Assembly: GCA_019918135.1 (NCBI GenBank)
Contig: WBZZ01006437.1
Span: forward strand, 196,001 to 260,000
Direction of reading: 5' to 3'
Length of the DNA stretch: 64,000 nt
Source of the DNA: Paulinella micropora
Lineage: Eukaryota; Cercozoa; Imbricatea; Euglyphida; Paulinellidae
Shown: positions 54,301 to 64,000 of the stretch, piece after piece
How positions within the stretch are numbered: the first letter of the stretch is position 1
Layout of the letters: each line of letters starts with the position of its first letter
Made by a program: the position numbers and the translations under genes
Notes under the pieces: generated by a model
What the model was told of the DNA's origin: nothing
Databases searched by the model: none
What the model saw: only the letters and a program-made list of their open reading frames with translations

Positions 54301-54460
54301 ATGCCACCCGGCCGAAAAGCAGTGCCATTCCTGCCACCCGTCCAGAAAAGCAGCGCCTTTCCTGCCACCCGGCCGGGAAAGCAGGGCCTTTCTTGCCACC
54401 CGTCCGGAAAAGCAGGGCCTTTCTTGCCACCCGGCCGAGAAAGCAGGGCCTCTCGTGTTC
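54300..54460. repeat. 33-34-bp tandem repeat, about 4-5 copies
   Basis: Units of the form CTTGCCACCCGGCCG then GAAAGCAGGGCCTTT, adjoining the right arm of the inverted repeat. Confidence 0.85.
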
Positions 54461-54499
54461 CCGGGGGAAGGGGGGACTCTTCCGGGTTTAGCAAACCCC

Positions 54500-54610
54500 C
54501 CCCCATGGGTTTTAGCACAGCCTTGAGCAGAAAAGCACCCCTCCCTACCCTAGGTTTTAGCATAGCCTTGAGCAGAAAAGCCCCCCCATCCCTACCCTAG
54601 GTTTTAGCCC
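54500..54610. repeat. Tandem repeat with GGTTTTAGC core
   Basis: Two near-identical units of about 55 bp (GGTTTTAGCA.AGCCTTGAGC then AGAAAAGC) and the start of a third. Confidence 0.8.
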
Positions 54611-54716
54611 CGCGTTTGGCAGGAGGGCGCGTCCGGTGCCAGAGAGAGGCGCAGTGCGGGGGGGGGGGGGGGGGGCGGGAGGGGAAGAGGCGTCCTCCCC
54701 TGGGTTTCTCTCCCTG

Positions 54717-54807
54717 CCGCGCCACGCCGGCGGTAGGGGGGACGCCGTCTCCCCTCACCCCCTCCCGGCCCCCCCGCATTTGCTAAACCACCCGCCCCGG
54801 GCTACAG
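54717..54807 (+). promoter_or_regulatory. Shared upstream leader, gene F
   Basis: CGCCACGCCGGCGGTAGGGG, C-rich stretch, then TTTGCTAAACCACCC about 20 bases before the ATG. Confidence 0.55.
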
Positions 54808-57003
54808 ATGCACCCCGCCTCCGCCCGCCAGCCGTGGCGCCCGTGGCGCCTCCTCCTGCTGTGCGGGTGGCTCCGGGCCGCCGGCGCCGGGTGCCCGTAC
54901 CCGCTGCAGTGCCCGACCCAAGAGGAGGCGTGCCCTTCGGTCGTGTGCCCCGGCGGCGCCACGATCCTCGAGCTGACGACGGCGGCCCCGCAGGACACGT
55001 TCGTGTGGCCCCTGTGGCCGCCCGCCGCCCCGACGGCGCGCCGCCGCCGCCAGGCCCAGGCCACCGTCCCGACGTCGTTCACGGTCGACTGGGGGGACGG
55101 CTCCAGCCCCACGCCGTGCCTGGACGCCGGCGCCGCGCCGTGCGCGCACACGTACGCTGCTCCCGGCACATACACTGTGACGGCGGACCCCGGCGGACGC
55201 TACCCCGTGCGCGGCTGGGCGCTGACGCCCGCGTGGCACGCCACGGCACCCGCGGGCCTGCGGCTGGACGCCATCGTGCAGTGGGGGGAGCTGCGCTTCC
55301 ACGAGACGAGCGGCTACCACCTGTACTCGGCGCCGGGGCTCGCGTACGTACCGCCGCTGAACTCGCTGCAGGACACGGGGCTCGTGCGCGTCTGGGACTA
55401 CAGCTTCGCCAACCTCACCGCTCCGCTGCCGGATCTGAGCTACGGGCTCAACCTGTCGGGCGCCGAGTCCGCGGTCGGCCTGTTCGAGGGCTGCACCGGC
55501 GTGGCCCGGCCGCTCGGAGCTAGCTGGTGGGACACGCGCCGGCTGCGCAACGCGAGCCGCGCGTTCGCGGGCCTGCCGGCACTAGCCACGCTGGACCTGT
55601 CGCGCTGGAACACCGCCCGTCTCGAGGACGTGACAGAGATGTTCGACGGTGGCGCGGCGCTGGCACGCACGGGCGTCGGGGCCTGGACGTCGCTGCCGAA
55701 CCTGCAGCGCTTCGCGGGGCTGTTCCGCGGCCTAGGCCGCGACTTCCAAGAAGCGCTCACCGCCTGGACGACGCCGGCGCTGGCCCCTGGCTCGGTGGAC
55801 TGCACGCGGCTGGCACCGTACACGGTGCTGGGCCCGACGCGCTGGCCCGCCGCGTGCTCGCGCTCGCCCTTCCTGGCGCTCGTGCGCACAACCTACCCTA
55901 GCACCGTCGCCACGCTGGCGCTGTCGCCCACGGCCGGCCCCGGCGTGAGCAGCACGTACGGGGTGGACTGGGGGGACGGATCGGCGCCCGAGCCGTGCGT
56001 GCACGCCAACGGCGCCGTCTGTACGCACACGTACGCCCGCGCCGGCGAATACTGGCTGCGCCTCAGCGGCCGCGTGGACGGGCTGTGGTACGTGGCAGGC
56101 GCCACGGTGTTGGACGTGGTCGCGTGGGGCGACGTGCAGGCGTACCATCCCGTCGGCAGTAGGACACCGCTCCTTGGGGGCTCGCTGCGCTACCTTGCGC
56201 CGACCGCCGGCTCGCGGGCGCTGCACGGCGTGGCGCCCGAGTACCTGCTGTATAGAATGAGCGAGTTCGTGGGCAACGCGCGCGACTGGGACTGGTCGTG
56301 GCTCATGCCCGCCACGCACCCCAACGGCTTCCTCTCCCTGTTCGAAGGCTGCACCAAGTTCAACCAGGACCTCGGCGGCTGGAACACGAGCGGCGTGGCT
56401 AGCCTCGAACGCACCTTCAGTCAGGCGACAGCCTTCAACGGCCGCCTGGAGAGCTGGGATACTGGACGGGTCACGAACCTCACGCGAACCTTCTGGCAAG
56501 CCCGGGCCTTCAACCGGCCGCTCGGCGCCTGGGATGTCCGGGGGGTCACAAGCATGTCTGGGACGTTTATGGAGGCATGGGCTTTCAACCAGCCGCTGGG
56601 CGCTTGGAACACTATCTCTCTCACTATAATGAACTCAGTCTTTAATAACGCCAGGGCGTTCAACCAGAACATCAATACCTGGCAAACTAGCAAAGTCACT
56701 GACATGAGCTACGCCTTTGCTTGCACCTACAACCTGTGCGCGTTTAACCAGCCCCTGGGCAGCTGGGACGTGTCGACCGCTGCCGGAACCGACGGCGTAG
56801 TCGGAGGAACGGACGCGATGTTTGTTGGCAATTGTGCTTTCGACCAGAACATCACGGCCTGGAACCTAACCTCGTACGCAGCCGGTGCACAGGCGTGCGA
56901 ATACATCTTCCACCCATTTGGTTGGATTACAGAAGGCGGGGGTATCCAGCCCAGCAACCTGCCGAGGCAGTGTACGGGCTACGTCCGCGCGTGCGGTCGG
57001 TAA
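54808..57003 (+). CDS. PKD/BspA-like surface protein F
   Basis: 731 codons that look whole. Signal peptide (RLLLLCGWLRAAGA), ARRRRQAQA, PKD-like 1 (FTVDWGDGS), LRR-like middle, PKD-like 2 (YGVDWGDGS), five BspA repeats, more diverged than in A-D (AFNGRLESWDTGRVTNLTRTF; AFNQNINTWQTSKVTDMSYAF), a CAFDQNITAWNL block and a QCTGYVRACGR end. Last gene of the island; composition drops right after its stop. Divergent from its sister E across the inverted repeat. Confidence 0.8.
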   Translation: MHPASARQPWRPWRLLLLCGWLRAAGAGCPYPLQCPTQEEACPSVVCPGGATILELTTAAPQDTFVWPLWPPAAPTARRRRQAQATVPTSFTVDWGDGSSPTPCLDAGAAPCAHTYAAPGTYTVTADPGGRYPVRGWALTPAWHATAPAGLRLDAIVQWGELRFHETSGYHLYSAPGLAYVPPLNSLQDTGLVRVWDYSFANLTAPLPDLSYGLNLSGAESAVGLFEGCTGVARPLGASWWDTRRLRNASRAFAGLPALATLDLSRWNTARLEDVTEMFDGGAALARTGVGAWTSLPNLQRFAGLFRGLGRDFQEALTAWTTPALAPGSVDCTRLAPYTVLGPTRWPAACSRSPFLALVRTTYPSTVATLALSPTAGPGVSSTYGVDWGDGSAPEPCVHANGAVCTHTYARAGEYWLRLSGRVDGLWYVAGATVLDVVAWGDVQAYHPVGSRTPLLGGSLRYLAPTAGSRALHGVAPEYLLYRMSEFVGNARDWDWSWLMPATHPNGFLSLFEGCTKFNQDLGGWNTSGVASLERTFSQATAFNGRLESWDTGRVTNLTRTFWQARAFNRPLGAWDVRGVTSMSGTFMEAWAFNQPLGAWNTISLTIMNSVFNNARAFNQNINTWQTSKVTDMSYAFACTYNLCAFNQPLGSWDVSTAAGTDGVVGGTDAMFVGNCAFDQNITAWNLTSYAAGAQACEYIFHPFGWITEGGGIQPSNLPRQCTGYVRACGR

Positions 57004-57018
57004 GGAGGTGATCATCCC

Positions 57019-59123
57019 TTGACCAAGTGTACGCATGGCCCAGATGGGGGTGGAGAGCAGCCAGGAGCAAAGGCGAAGGCCGACATGGTCAAGAAGAAGT
57101 CCCCGGGAGCGGACACAAGTGGGAGCTCGGATGAGGAAGAAGATGGAGAGCTCAACCGCGCCTACAGCCTACTGCGGCAAAGAAAAGCAGCGCGGGCATA
57201 TATGGTAAAAGGGGGTGGAAGCAAGAAAAGGAGTAGGGGTGAGGAGAGCCAACACTCCGCAAGGGGTGTAAGTGCAGATCCTCAGACTGAAAGCCATGAG
57301 CTAGTCCATCTCCCCAGCCAACTAGGGGAAGCGAGGGGAGTGTTCCCGGAAGTGAGTAACTACGAAGAGTTTGCCAACTATGTGAACACTTTGACTGCTC
57401 CGGAGGAAAGTGGCACAACGTCGGCGTCGGGTGTGGAGGAGCGAGTGAGTATGGCAGTAGGTGCTAATCGTTCCGGAACGCCGGAGGTTGTTGAGGCTCT
57501 ACTGCACGCCGGCTACGACTACGTGCCAGTGAAGGCAAGCGATGGTATGGCTGACGGGGAGGCGAAGGCGATCCCAGGGTCTCTGCCGGGCCAGACTCCA
57601 AGCGAGCCTAAAGAGGAAAAGAAGTTGCGGACAAGAAGAAGGAGGTTAGAAGATCGGGAGCCGTGGCAAGAGCCTCTCTCTCAGGACAGCGAGGCGTCGG
57701 ATGACTCAAGTTCGGAGGATGGAGAGGAAGCTCCAATTGCGGTGCGACAATATCGGGACGGTGGTGGTGTAACGCATGAGTTCCGGCACTATGGAGAGGG
57801 ACGTGGAAGGCTGGTAACCTTCGGTGTGTCAATGGGGCCGACGGAGTGGATACCCCCGTCCTGGTACCGCTACATACCAACAGGGCCGGGTCTAGTGGAC
57901 CAGTACATGGAGTGGCAACTCAACTGGAAGGAGTTTAGAAGGCTCCGGGATGGAACCGGCCTGCCGAGAGCGATGATGGTGAAGGGAACCGGGGGTAAGT
58001 CCGGCACCGGGGAGAGCAAGACAATGACTACTCCGCAAACACCCGATTCCATTTATTCACTACCCGAACCTTTGAAGTATGGTCCCGAGACCTACGATGT
58101 ACCCCCTGAACACCTGCGGCATGCGGATGACGAGCCTGTGGGGGTGGTAGAAGCGCGCCTGGAAGGAAGGTGCTACGGTTCTACGTTCGGACGGGACCGA
58201 TGCATGAGAACCCGGAAGGAGGCAGTGGGGTCGGAGTACCAACAAGTGAGAGCCGACGCTGCCGGACTACTAACTGGTGATATGATGTTCTGCACCAACC
58301 ATCAAGACAAGAGGGAGCGCTACTACGTGGATGAAAGCATACGAGCTCAGGCGCGCGAATGGGCGTTGATGCCGGCGTATCGCTTGGTGTTGGAGATGGA
58401 AGAGCGCGGTCTGGGACATCTGATTGGGCGAGCCAAGCCCGACAAGATGGTGGAGCATCTTACCCGGCAGGAAGCTCAGAGACGCGGGGTGAATTGGGAC
58501 AGGTCGTTAGTGCCCATAATATTCACTATCATGCAAGAAGAGGGCACAGGGGTGCTCTGCAACTGGGGCATCAATCGGGATAAGGTGGCACAGGGGTGCT
58601 CTGCAACTGGGGCATCAATCGGGATAAGGTGAAGTGGGAAGAACCGGGAGTGCCCCAGAACCGGAAGGTGTATCGAGAACGAGTACCGTATCGCACCGTG
58701 AAAGCGGCGGTGACGCAGTACCGGGCGATGAAGGACCCGGTGCATGCTGGAAGGTACGACTCGGACTTCAAGCGCGTAGGGCTGGTACGAGATCAAGGGC
58801 CCGTGACACCAATCGTCGCGAAAGGCAGGACGGCACCGTCACCAGTGACGGAGGAAGCAATGCCTCTACTAACTCCAAAGGCGGAGATCAAGACTACCGC
58901 GACCGCAACAGCACCGACGGAGAGCCAAGTGGACCGACCAGGACCAGCAACCCCGGGTCCGGGAAAGGCCAAGTCCGAGATGCTGGCTACTCCTGAGGAG
59001 GTGATTGATCAATGGATACAACCCCAAGGGATAAATACACAACAAACTCTTATTAAAAGTCACTTATGGCTGCAACTTGAGTCACTGTCAATCTACAATT
59101 TTATTATGAATAATAGTATTTAG
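57019..59123 (+). CDS. Unknown acidic/charged protein, right of the island
   Basis: Coding signal in two overlapping ORFs (57,019-58,632 and 58,596-59,123). Lys/Glu/Ser-rich low-complexity N-terminus (SSDEEEDGELNRAYSLL), then a central ordered part (WIPPSWYRYIPTGPGLVDQY, then YVDESIRAQAREWALMPAYR) and a Thr/Pro-rich tail. No recognised domain. It sits between the island and a copia element, so it may be a gag-like product of another retroelement or a host gene. No copia motif is visible in it. Confidence 0.4.
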
Positions 59124-59593
59124 TCATACTGGCCCGCCCCAACGACAATTATCTATTAAATTACCTATATCACTCTAAGTGTAATGGTGAATTCAAAGCT
59201 TTGGCGGTTTGGCCGGGTTGTGGCGCTAGGTGATGTGTCAGTCAGCTTAAGCAGTTGAACAGAATAGAAGGTATTTGAAGCCGGTTTCTCCCAGGCATCC
59301 CCGGTTGACTATCTAACCAGCTCCACACGTCCTTTAATAGGTTTATCAAGCAATACAGACAAAAGCCCGCCAAACAAACGAAACAGTTTAAGCAGGTCGC
59401 TAAGTCATAAAATTCAGGTGTCCACACAGGTCATATTTGCATTGGTGCCACCAATTCCACACTCACTGGTAAATATCCCCTTTTTCCATACTATGTACGA
59501 ACGATAATCTTGACTAACGTATAAACCGGTTGTATTAATCTCATCACCCAATTCACTTCCTAAGCTCCCCCTTGATGGCATTAATACCAAAGT

Positions 59594-61417
59594 TCAGGGT
59601 TGAGCAATCCTCCCCATTATTTTGGAGTACTTCGGTCCCCGCTGCCGCTTGGTATTGGCATCACTATAGTTGTCTGGGGAACTAATCTTTTCCAACACAG
59701 CCTTCCCAGCCAATATCATTGCGTTGATGTAGGCATAACGCAGATCGATGTGGTCCAACTTCTGCCGATAAATGTTGGTTGTAGCCAGATCGATGGCACA
59801 CTTGTTGTCTTCGTACACCACAGGCGGTTTTCCCCACCCTTGCTTGGCCAAATCTTTGGCCACTTTACCCCCTGCGATCCCGTTGATAAAGTTCGCGATC
59901 TTTTCCTGTCCATGCAGGCACGCGTCCAACGCGTAGATCTCCGCCTCGCAGGTTGACTCCTCCGGAGGCGCCTCCATGCGAACATGCCCCTCCGGCACTT
60001 TCTCCTCAGGTGGCGGTAGCGTTCCCACCGCCTCCGCTTGCAGGTTTTGCTGCTTCGCCAGCAGCTTCTCCCTTCTCTCCTTGCTACGCGGTCCACGTGG
60101 CTTCGGTAGTTCCACCGTAATGGTGCGTTTCATACACACAGGGTTCACCGAACCCCCAAGCAAGAAATGTATCACTGCAAGTCGGGCGCGTCGATCACCC
60201 CAATCTCCCTTCCAATTCGCATCGGGATAGGAGGTCAGTCGCGTGCTCTCATTTTGGTAGAATCTGACTCCCCGTTTTGCAGTACCCTGAAGGTAACGCA
60301 TCACCTGTTCCGCCTCTTGAAAGGGGAACTCCTCCGGTTTGGAGGTATATCGGGCCATCTCTGCCACCGGCCCAAGCGTGTCATGACGAGTCACTCGTAC
60401 CCAGATCAGTATCCCGCAGATATGGTAAGGCGAAAACTCCTCCAAGACACTTGGGACTCCCTCTCGACACCCAGGCATCAGCCACGGCGAATCCACTGAC
60501 GCTAAGTCCTTGGTCCTCAAACGCTCACTGGCTTCCCTGATGAATGTTTCCTGGAACAACTTGACGGTTCGCCCCAACTCCGGGTGCCTGCCATCTTGGA
60601 TGTCGATACCGACCACGCCAGTTGGTAGCTCGCTCTTGAACACCTTGAAGCGACTTTCGCCGGCCGCCCGAAACTCCTCCTTTGCTTCTTCGCTACTGAA
60701 GCCCATCATGATGTCGTCCACATGTACGAACCCGATGTCAGGCTTATGTTGCCCCGAACGCCAGCGGAAGAAGAAGCACGGAAACGCTTTGTGCTGCTCA
60801 TACCCTTGCGACACCATGAACGGTACCAGCACTTGCATCCACCACTTTCTTCCGGCGTCCGGTCTCCCATAGAGCGCCCGTACCATTTCCCATACATACC
60901 CCTCTTCTTCGAAGCCAAACGGGGGCACCAGGTAGGTAGGTCTCATCCCTTCTTCCTCCACCTCTGCTTCTATGTAGGCCGTCCCCACATCGAATTTGCC
61001 CAGCACGAGGTCGTAGAACGTCACTAACAGGAAGAATCCAAGTATGGTCATAGTGCAGGGTGTTGGGAACGTGCGCTGCCCGTAGTGTTCTCCTTGAACC
61101 ATAGAGTATCCCTTGGCCACCAGCCTACTCTTGTACTTCAGCACTTTGCCCCCCGATTCCTTGGTCGCGTCTGCGTATCTCCCCCGGCACAAGTCCCGCG
61201 CCGGTACTGACTCTCTTTTGCGCCTCCGGAAGCAACCTTGAGCCCACAGGGTAGCGATTTCCTGAGTCCGTGCGTCCTCGAACTTTCCGGAAGCGGTGGC
61301 CTCCTTCTCTGCAACCGGACGCGTAAACGTAGCCGCCAGCGCCCTTTCACGTACTGCACTTGATAATCTCCGAGTCGAGCATTCTCTCAACTTCGTTCTC
61401 CGTTTCTTCACGTTCAA
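59594..61417 (-). pseudogene. copia reverse transcriptase-RNase H part
   Basis: Typical copia blocks: YKSRLVAKGYSMVQGEHY, KFDVGTAYIEAEV, FVHVDDIMMGF, then the RNase H region with YPDANWKGDWGD, CEAEIYALDAC and YEDNKCAIDLA. Fossil part of the element above. Confidence 0.85.
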
Positions 61418-61666
61418 AACGTACGAAAATGAGCCGGCTGCAGCTTTTTGGCCTTGCGGATGGGATCACACTCCCCTTCCACAGCACCTTTCCGGGTTTT
61501 GCTCTTCCACTCCGGCCATAGGTCTTCTTGGCCCAATTCCAGCCCCACTCCTTTGCCGACACTTCTACACTCATGCCGCGAGTCACCTCTCGCTGTTCGT
61601 CCGTTGACTCGTCCGTCTCCGGCTGTCGCAGCGTTCCTTCTTCTTCCTTTTCTTCCTTGACCACGA

Positions 61667-63326
61667 CTACGCCCTCGTTGTCGCCCGCCCTTCCGGCTTA
61701 ACGAAGAGTTCCTCCGAGTCATCACCGATCTGCGTGCCGGGAGCCTCGTCCACCTTCAGTCCGGCGGCCTTCCATACTTGTAACAGGATGGGCCATGCGG
61801 GTTGATCTTGGTCGAAGTTGATTACATCCCGCCAGCGCTTGATCTCCCCCTGGACTAGCACTATGTGCGCCCAGGTCCAGCCCCATCCACGCTGCCGGCA
61901 AAGAGCGATCTTCCTCCTTACGCAGTCCATGGTACTTTTTGTCAAGTACCGCATGACAGAGACACCCGAAGGTATGCAAAAGCGATAGCCACCCCACGTC
62001 TTTTTGTACGGGAACACGGTGAATAGCCTCGGCTCCTTGCCTCCCGGTGGCGGCGTTAGGTTGTGTAGCAAACCCACATGCAAGAGCGCATATCCCAAGT
62101 ACACGTGAGGTAGTTGCGCTCGCTTCATTAGTTTCCTCGCGCCTGCCCAGATGTGCTTCTGCGAGACTTCCACCATACCTGCTTGTTAGGGTCGTTCCTC
62201 ACCGCGTACCTCGGTCGAACTCCCACACTCTTTATCATGTCATTAAACACTTGCGATCGTTGGTACGCGCCGTCTCCACGTATTTGCTTCACGCGGTTAC
62301 CCGTCTGGGTGCGGCTCATCCGGAACACCTTGCTCGCCACCAGAGACTGTCGTTGCATCTCCGCGTTCAGGAGCAACTCCAAGTTGGTGTACCCGTATCC
62401 TCTACCATCGCCATCAAGCAACGTTTCCCATTCAGCAACGGTCTTGCTAGTAGGGCTGAGGTATCCACCGACCATCCCTCGCCCTTCTCCTTCATCCGGG
62501 TTCCATGCGCGTTCGATCGATGAGGCGGCTTCTGTGCTCCGCCCGCCGGGCACTCCGGGCACTCCTTACTTACGTCTTTGTTGACGTTGAATAGTTTCAC
62601 GTCATGCGCCTTCGCAATGGCCTGCAACTTCGCAGCAGCGGGGTCATGGAATATCCGATGTAGTAACCCCATGATGATGTCCCACTCCTTCTTCCGAACC
62701 TTATTGGTGGTCCAGAAGGCCACTTGCTGCTCTTCCGTTGAACCCGATTGAAACCGGATCACTGAGTCCTCCAGGTCAAAGTATAGGAGTGTGTCTTTTT
62801 CTTCCTCCTTTACATCCGGGACCACCGCCCTAGTCACGTAGGGCGAATCTTTTCGCAGTACCAGAGTATACCCGTCTAGCATCATCTTTGGTCGGGACAC
62901 TAGTAGTTCGGTCAGATGTTCCCCTACCCAGACTTCCTTCAGGGGTAGATTCCCGTCCCGCCCATCTCCCCGTAGAGTGGGTAGTCTGTAGTCCCCTTGC
63001 GCCTCCATCCTGGTGGTTCCGCCCACTGCGCTAAACTCCTTTACCTCCCGCTTGATACCGCTCATGAACTCCTTGTAGCTGGGTGGCGCCATATCAGACA
63101 CTGCCCCCGAGTCCAACATCGGGTCCGGGACCTTGCGCGGTCTTGTCGCCTTCTGTCTGTCCCTTCCCATTAGTGCGCGATTTAGCATCATCCTGATCAC
63201 CTCCGTTTCCTCTTCCTCAACCTGCTCGGGCTCCCCCTGGGCCCCACTTGCGTAGACTACCACGTGCTCGGGCATTCGCCTCCCCCTAGCGTCCGTAACA
63301 AATAAGGCTTGGGGCGCTTCTCCCAA
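61667..63326 (-). pseudogene. copia protease and integrase parts
   Basis: MLDSGAVSDMAPP is the aspartic protease site; HRIFHDP.....C..C is the integrase zinc region; ARKLMKRAQLPHVYLGYALLH is a conserved copia integrase segment. Fossil. Confidence 0.7.
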
Positions 63327-63347
63327 CCTCCGGCTATTTTCCAGGGT

Positions 63348-63982
63348 TTAGGGTTCCAGTGTGCGGGGAACCTTATTGTAAGGAAAAGGCCAACCGGTAG
63401 ACCATCGGTACATCAATCCCACGTACTCTTCCCATCGTTCCTCGAAATTCTGTAGGTCTCTCCGATCGTCCCCCCACTGGGGCGGCCACGCCGCCCGATT
63501 CAGGTTCACCTCATTTTGCTGTTCCATGATCACCTCTAGGCGCAGTATCCTTTCCTTCTCGCTTACTGAGTCACGCCCGTGCTCCGTTTCCTCACGTTGT
63601 CTCCCTGGGCTTGTCGCTGCCCTCGGTGTGGGCTGACCTAGCACCGCTTCAGGGGTGCGTACCCTTCTTGGCGCTCCTCTCGCCTCCACAGCCGCTTCTC
63701 GGCCACCCTGGTGATAAGTTGCTGCATCTCTTCCATCTGATCCATGCCCACGGCTCGGACGTCCTCGTTGTGTAGCTCAGCCATAATCCTCGCCAACTTT
63801 CGTAGGTGCCGCAACACATGGGTGCGCGACTTCTCATCGCTCGCATCGTCCGGGTGCTTTGGTTTAGTGGGCGTCAACCGCACCTTGATGTGGGCAAGTG
63901 CACTTGCCATCTCCGCCTTAAGCATCTCAGCCTTAAGGGTGTTGTACGGCGCCGCCGCTCGAACTTGCGTCACTAGGGACAT
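63348..63982 (-). pseudogene. copia gag-like part
   Basis: Charged helical segments (LRKLARIMAELHNEDVRAVG) and NFEERWEEYVGLMYRW upstream of the protease region. No zinc knuckle seen. Fossil; gag assignment rests on position. Confidence 0.45.
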
Positions 63983-64000
63983 AGTGTCATCCCCTTTCCC

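Larger units (their letters stand above)
16735..57010. mobile_element. GC-rich island: probable integrated large DNA virus or virus-like element (fossil)
   Basis: Composition changes abruptly near 16,735 and 57,010. Inside, genes are long, intronless or nearly so, and closely packed on both strands. Parts: HYR protein, KilA/BRO-like protein, F-box-like loci, ribonucleotide reductase R2, H4-like histone, membrane proteins, mRNA capping enzyme, two kinase-like genes and six PKD/BspA-like surface proteins. R2, capping enzyme, BRO, F-box and histone genes together are known from nucleocytoviruses and in part from mirusviruses. No capsid, polymerase or packaging gene lies in the window. The element is partly broken, with roughly ten breaks over its loci; age unknown. 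A host GC-rich domain of transferred genes is the main alternative. Confidence 0.6.
59130..64000 (-). mobile_element. Ty1/copia LTR retrotransposon, broken, runs off the window
   Basis: Order on the minus strand: gag-like region (about 63,982-63,348), protease-type DSGA within 63,326-62,367 followed by the integrase zinc region, integrase (about 62,562-61,667), then reverse transcriptase with HVDD box and RNase H (61,417-59,594). Protease-integrase-RT-RNase H order defines copia. A purine tract AAGGGGGAG near 59,567-59,575 could be the polypurine primer site, so the 3' LTR would lie between it and about 59,130. The other LTR is outside the window. Several breaks; age unknown. Confidence 0.8.

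Noticed and set aside
54300-54460. CRISPR array
   Set aside because: Units are contiguous without distinct spacers, and the setting is eukaryotic.
16735-57010. Bacterial contaminant or bacterial gene transfer as source of the island
   Set aside because: BspA and PKD domains are common in bacteria, but the H4-like histone, eukaryotic-type capping enzyme, F-box motifs and AATAAA signals do not fit. Not fully excluded for single genes.

Overview
The window is eukaryotic nuclear DNA, probably from a protist or alga. It has three zones: a repeat-rich host flank (1 to about 16.7 kb), a very GC-rich island of about 40 kb (about 16.7-57.0 kb) that looks like an integrated large DNA virus or similar element, and a right flank (57.0-64.0 kb) with an unidentified ORF and a Ty1/copia retroelement. 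The host cannot be named. Its eukaryotic nature rests on a spliced gene with GT-AG introns, tRNA-derived SINEs, an APE-type LINE and an LTR retrotransposon.

Left flank. Seven exons between 28 and 3007 form the 3' part of a gene resembling the spliceosome protein WBP4/FBP21. A degenerate LINE follows on the minus strand (3751-8915) with endonuclease and reverse transcriptase ORFs and a (ATT)n tail. From 9.9 to 14.8 kb, two short retroelement families are strung together through (TAA)n tracts. SINE-A has a tRNA-like head; SINE-B is of uncertain origin. Both end in (ATT)n and share a 3'-terminal block with the LINE, as expected if the LINE mobilises them. A tandem satellite of about 180 bp, with a 16-bp palindrome in most units, lies at 12.2-13.5 kb.

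Island. Genes are intronless or nearly so, densely packed on both strands, separated by long G/C homopolymers, and several are followed by AATAAA/ATTAAA signals. The left half holds an HYR-domain protein, a KilA/BRO-like DNA-binding protein, two F-box-like loci (one with leucine-rich repeats), a ribonucleotide reductase small subunit, an H4-like histone, membrane proteins, an mRNA capping enzyme and a kinase-like gene. This mix of nucleotide synthesis, capping, histone, BRO and F-box genes fits nucleocytoviruses or mirusvirus-like elements. No capsid, DNA polymerase or packaging ATPase is in the window, so the assignment is an inference. About half the island loci look whole and the others carry roughly one break each (more in the capping locus), so it is treated as a fossil.

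The right half is an array of six related secreted or surface proteins (here A-F), each with a signal peptide, two PKD-like domains and BspA-like (DUF285) repeats, plus one further kinase-like gene. A-D and F are on the plus strand; E is on the minus strand. E and F are sister copies that diverge from a large inverted repeat centred near 53,900, an arrangement resembling two virus genome ends joined head to head or an inverted duplication. Several copies share upstream blocks and leaders, so they may be co-regulated.

Right flank. Past 57,010 the composition drops back. An ORF of unknown function (57,019-59,123) is followed by a broken copia element on the minus strand that runs off the end of the window.
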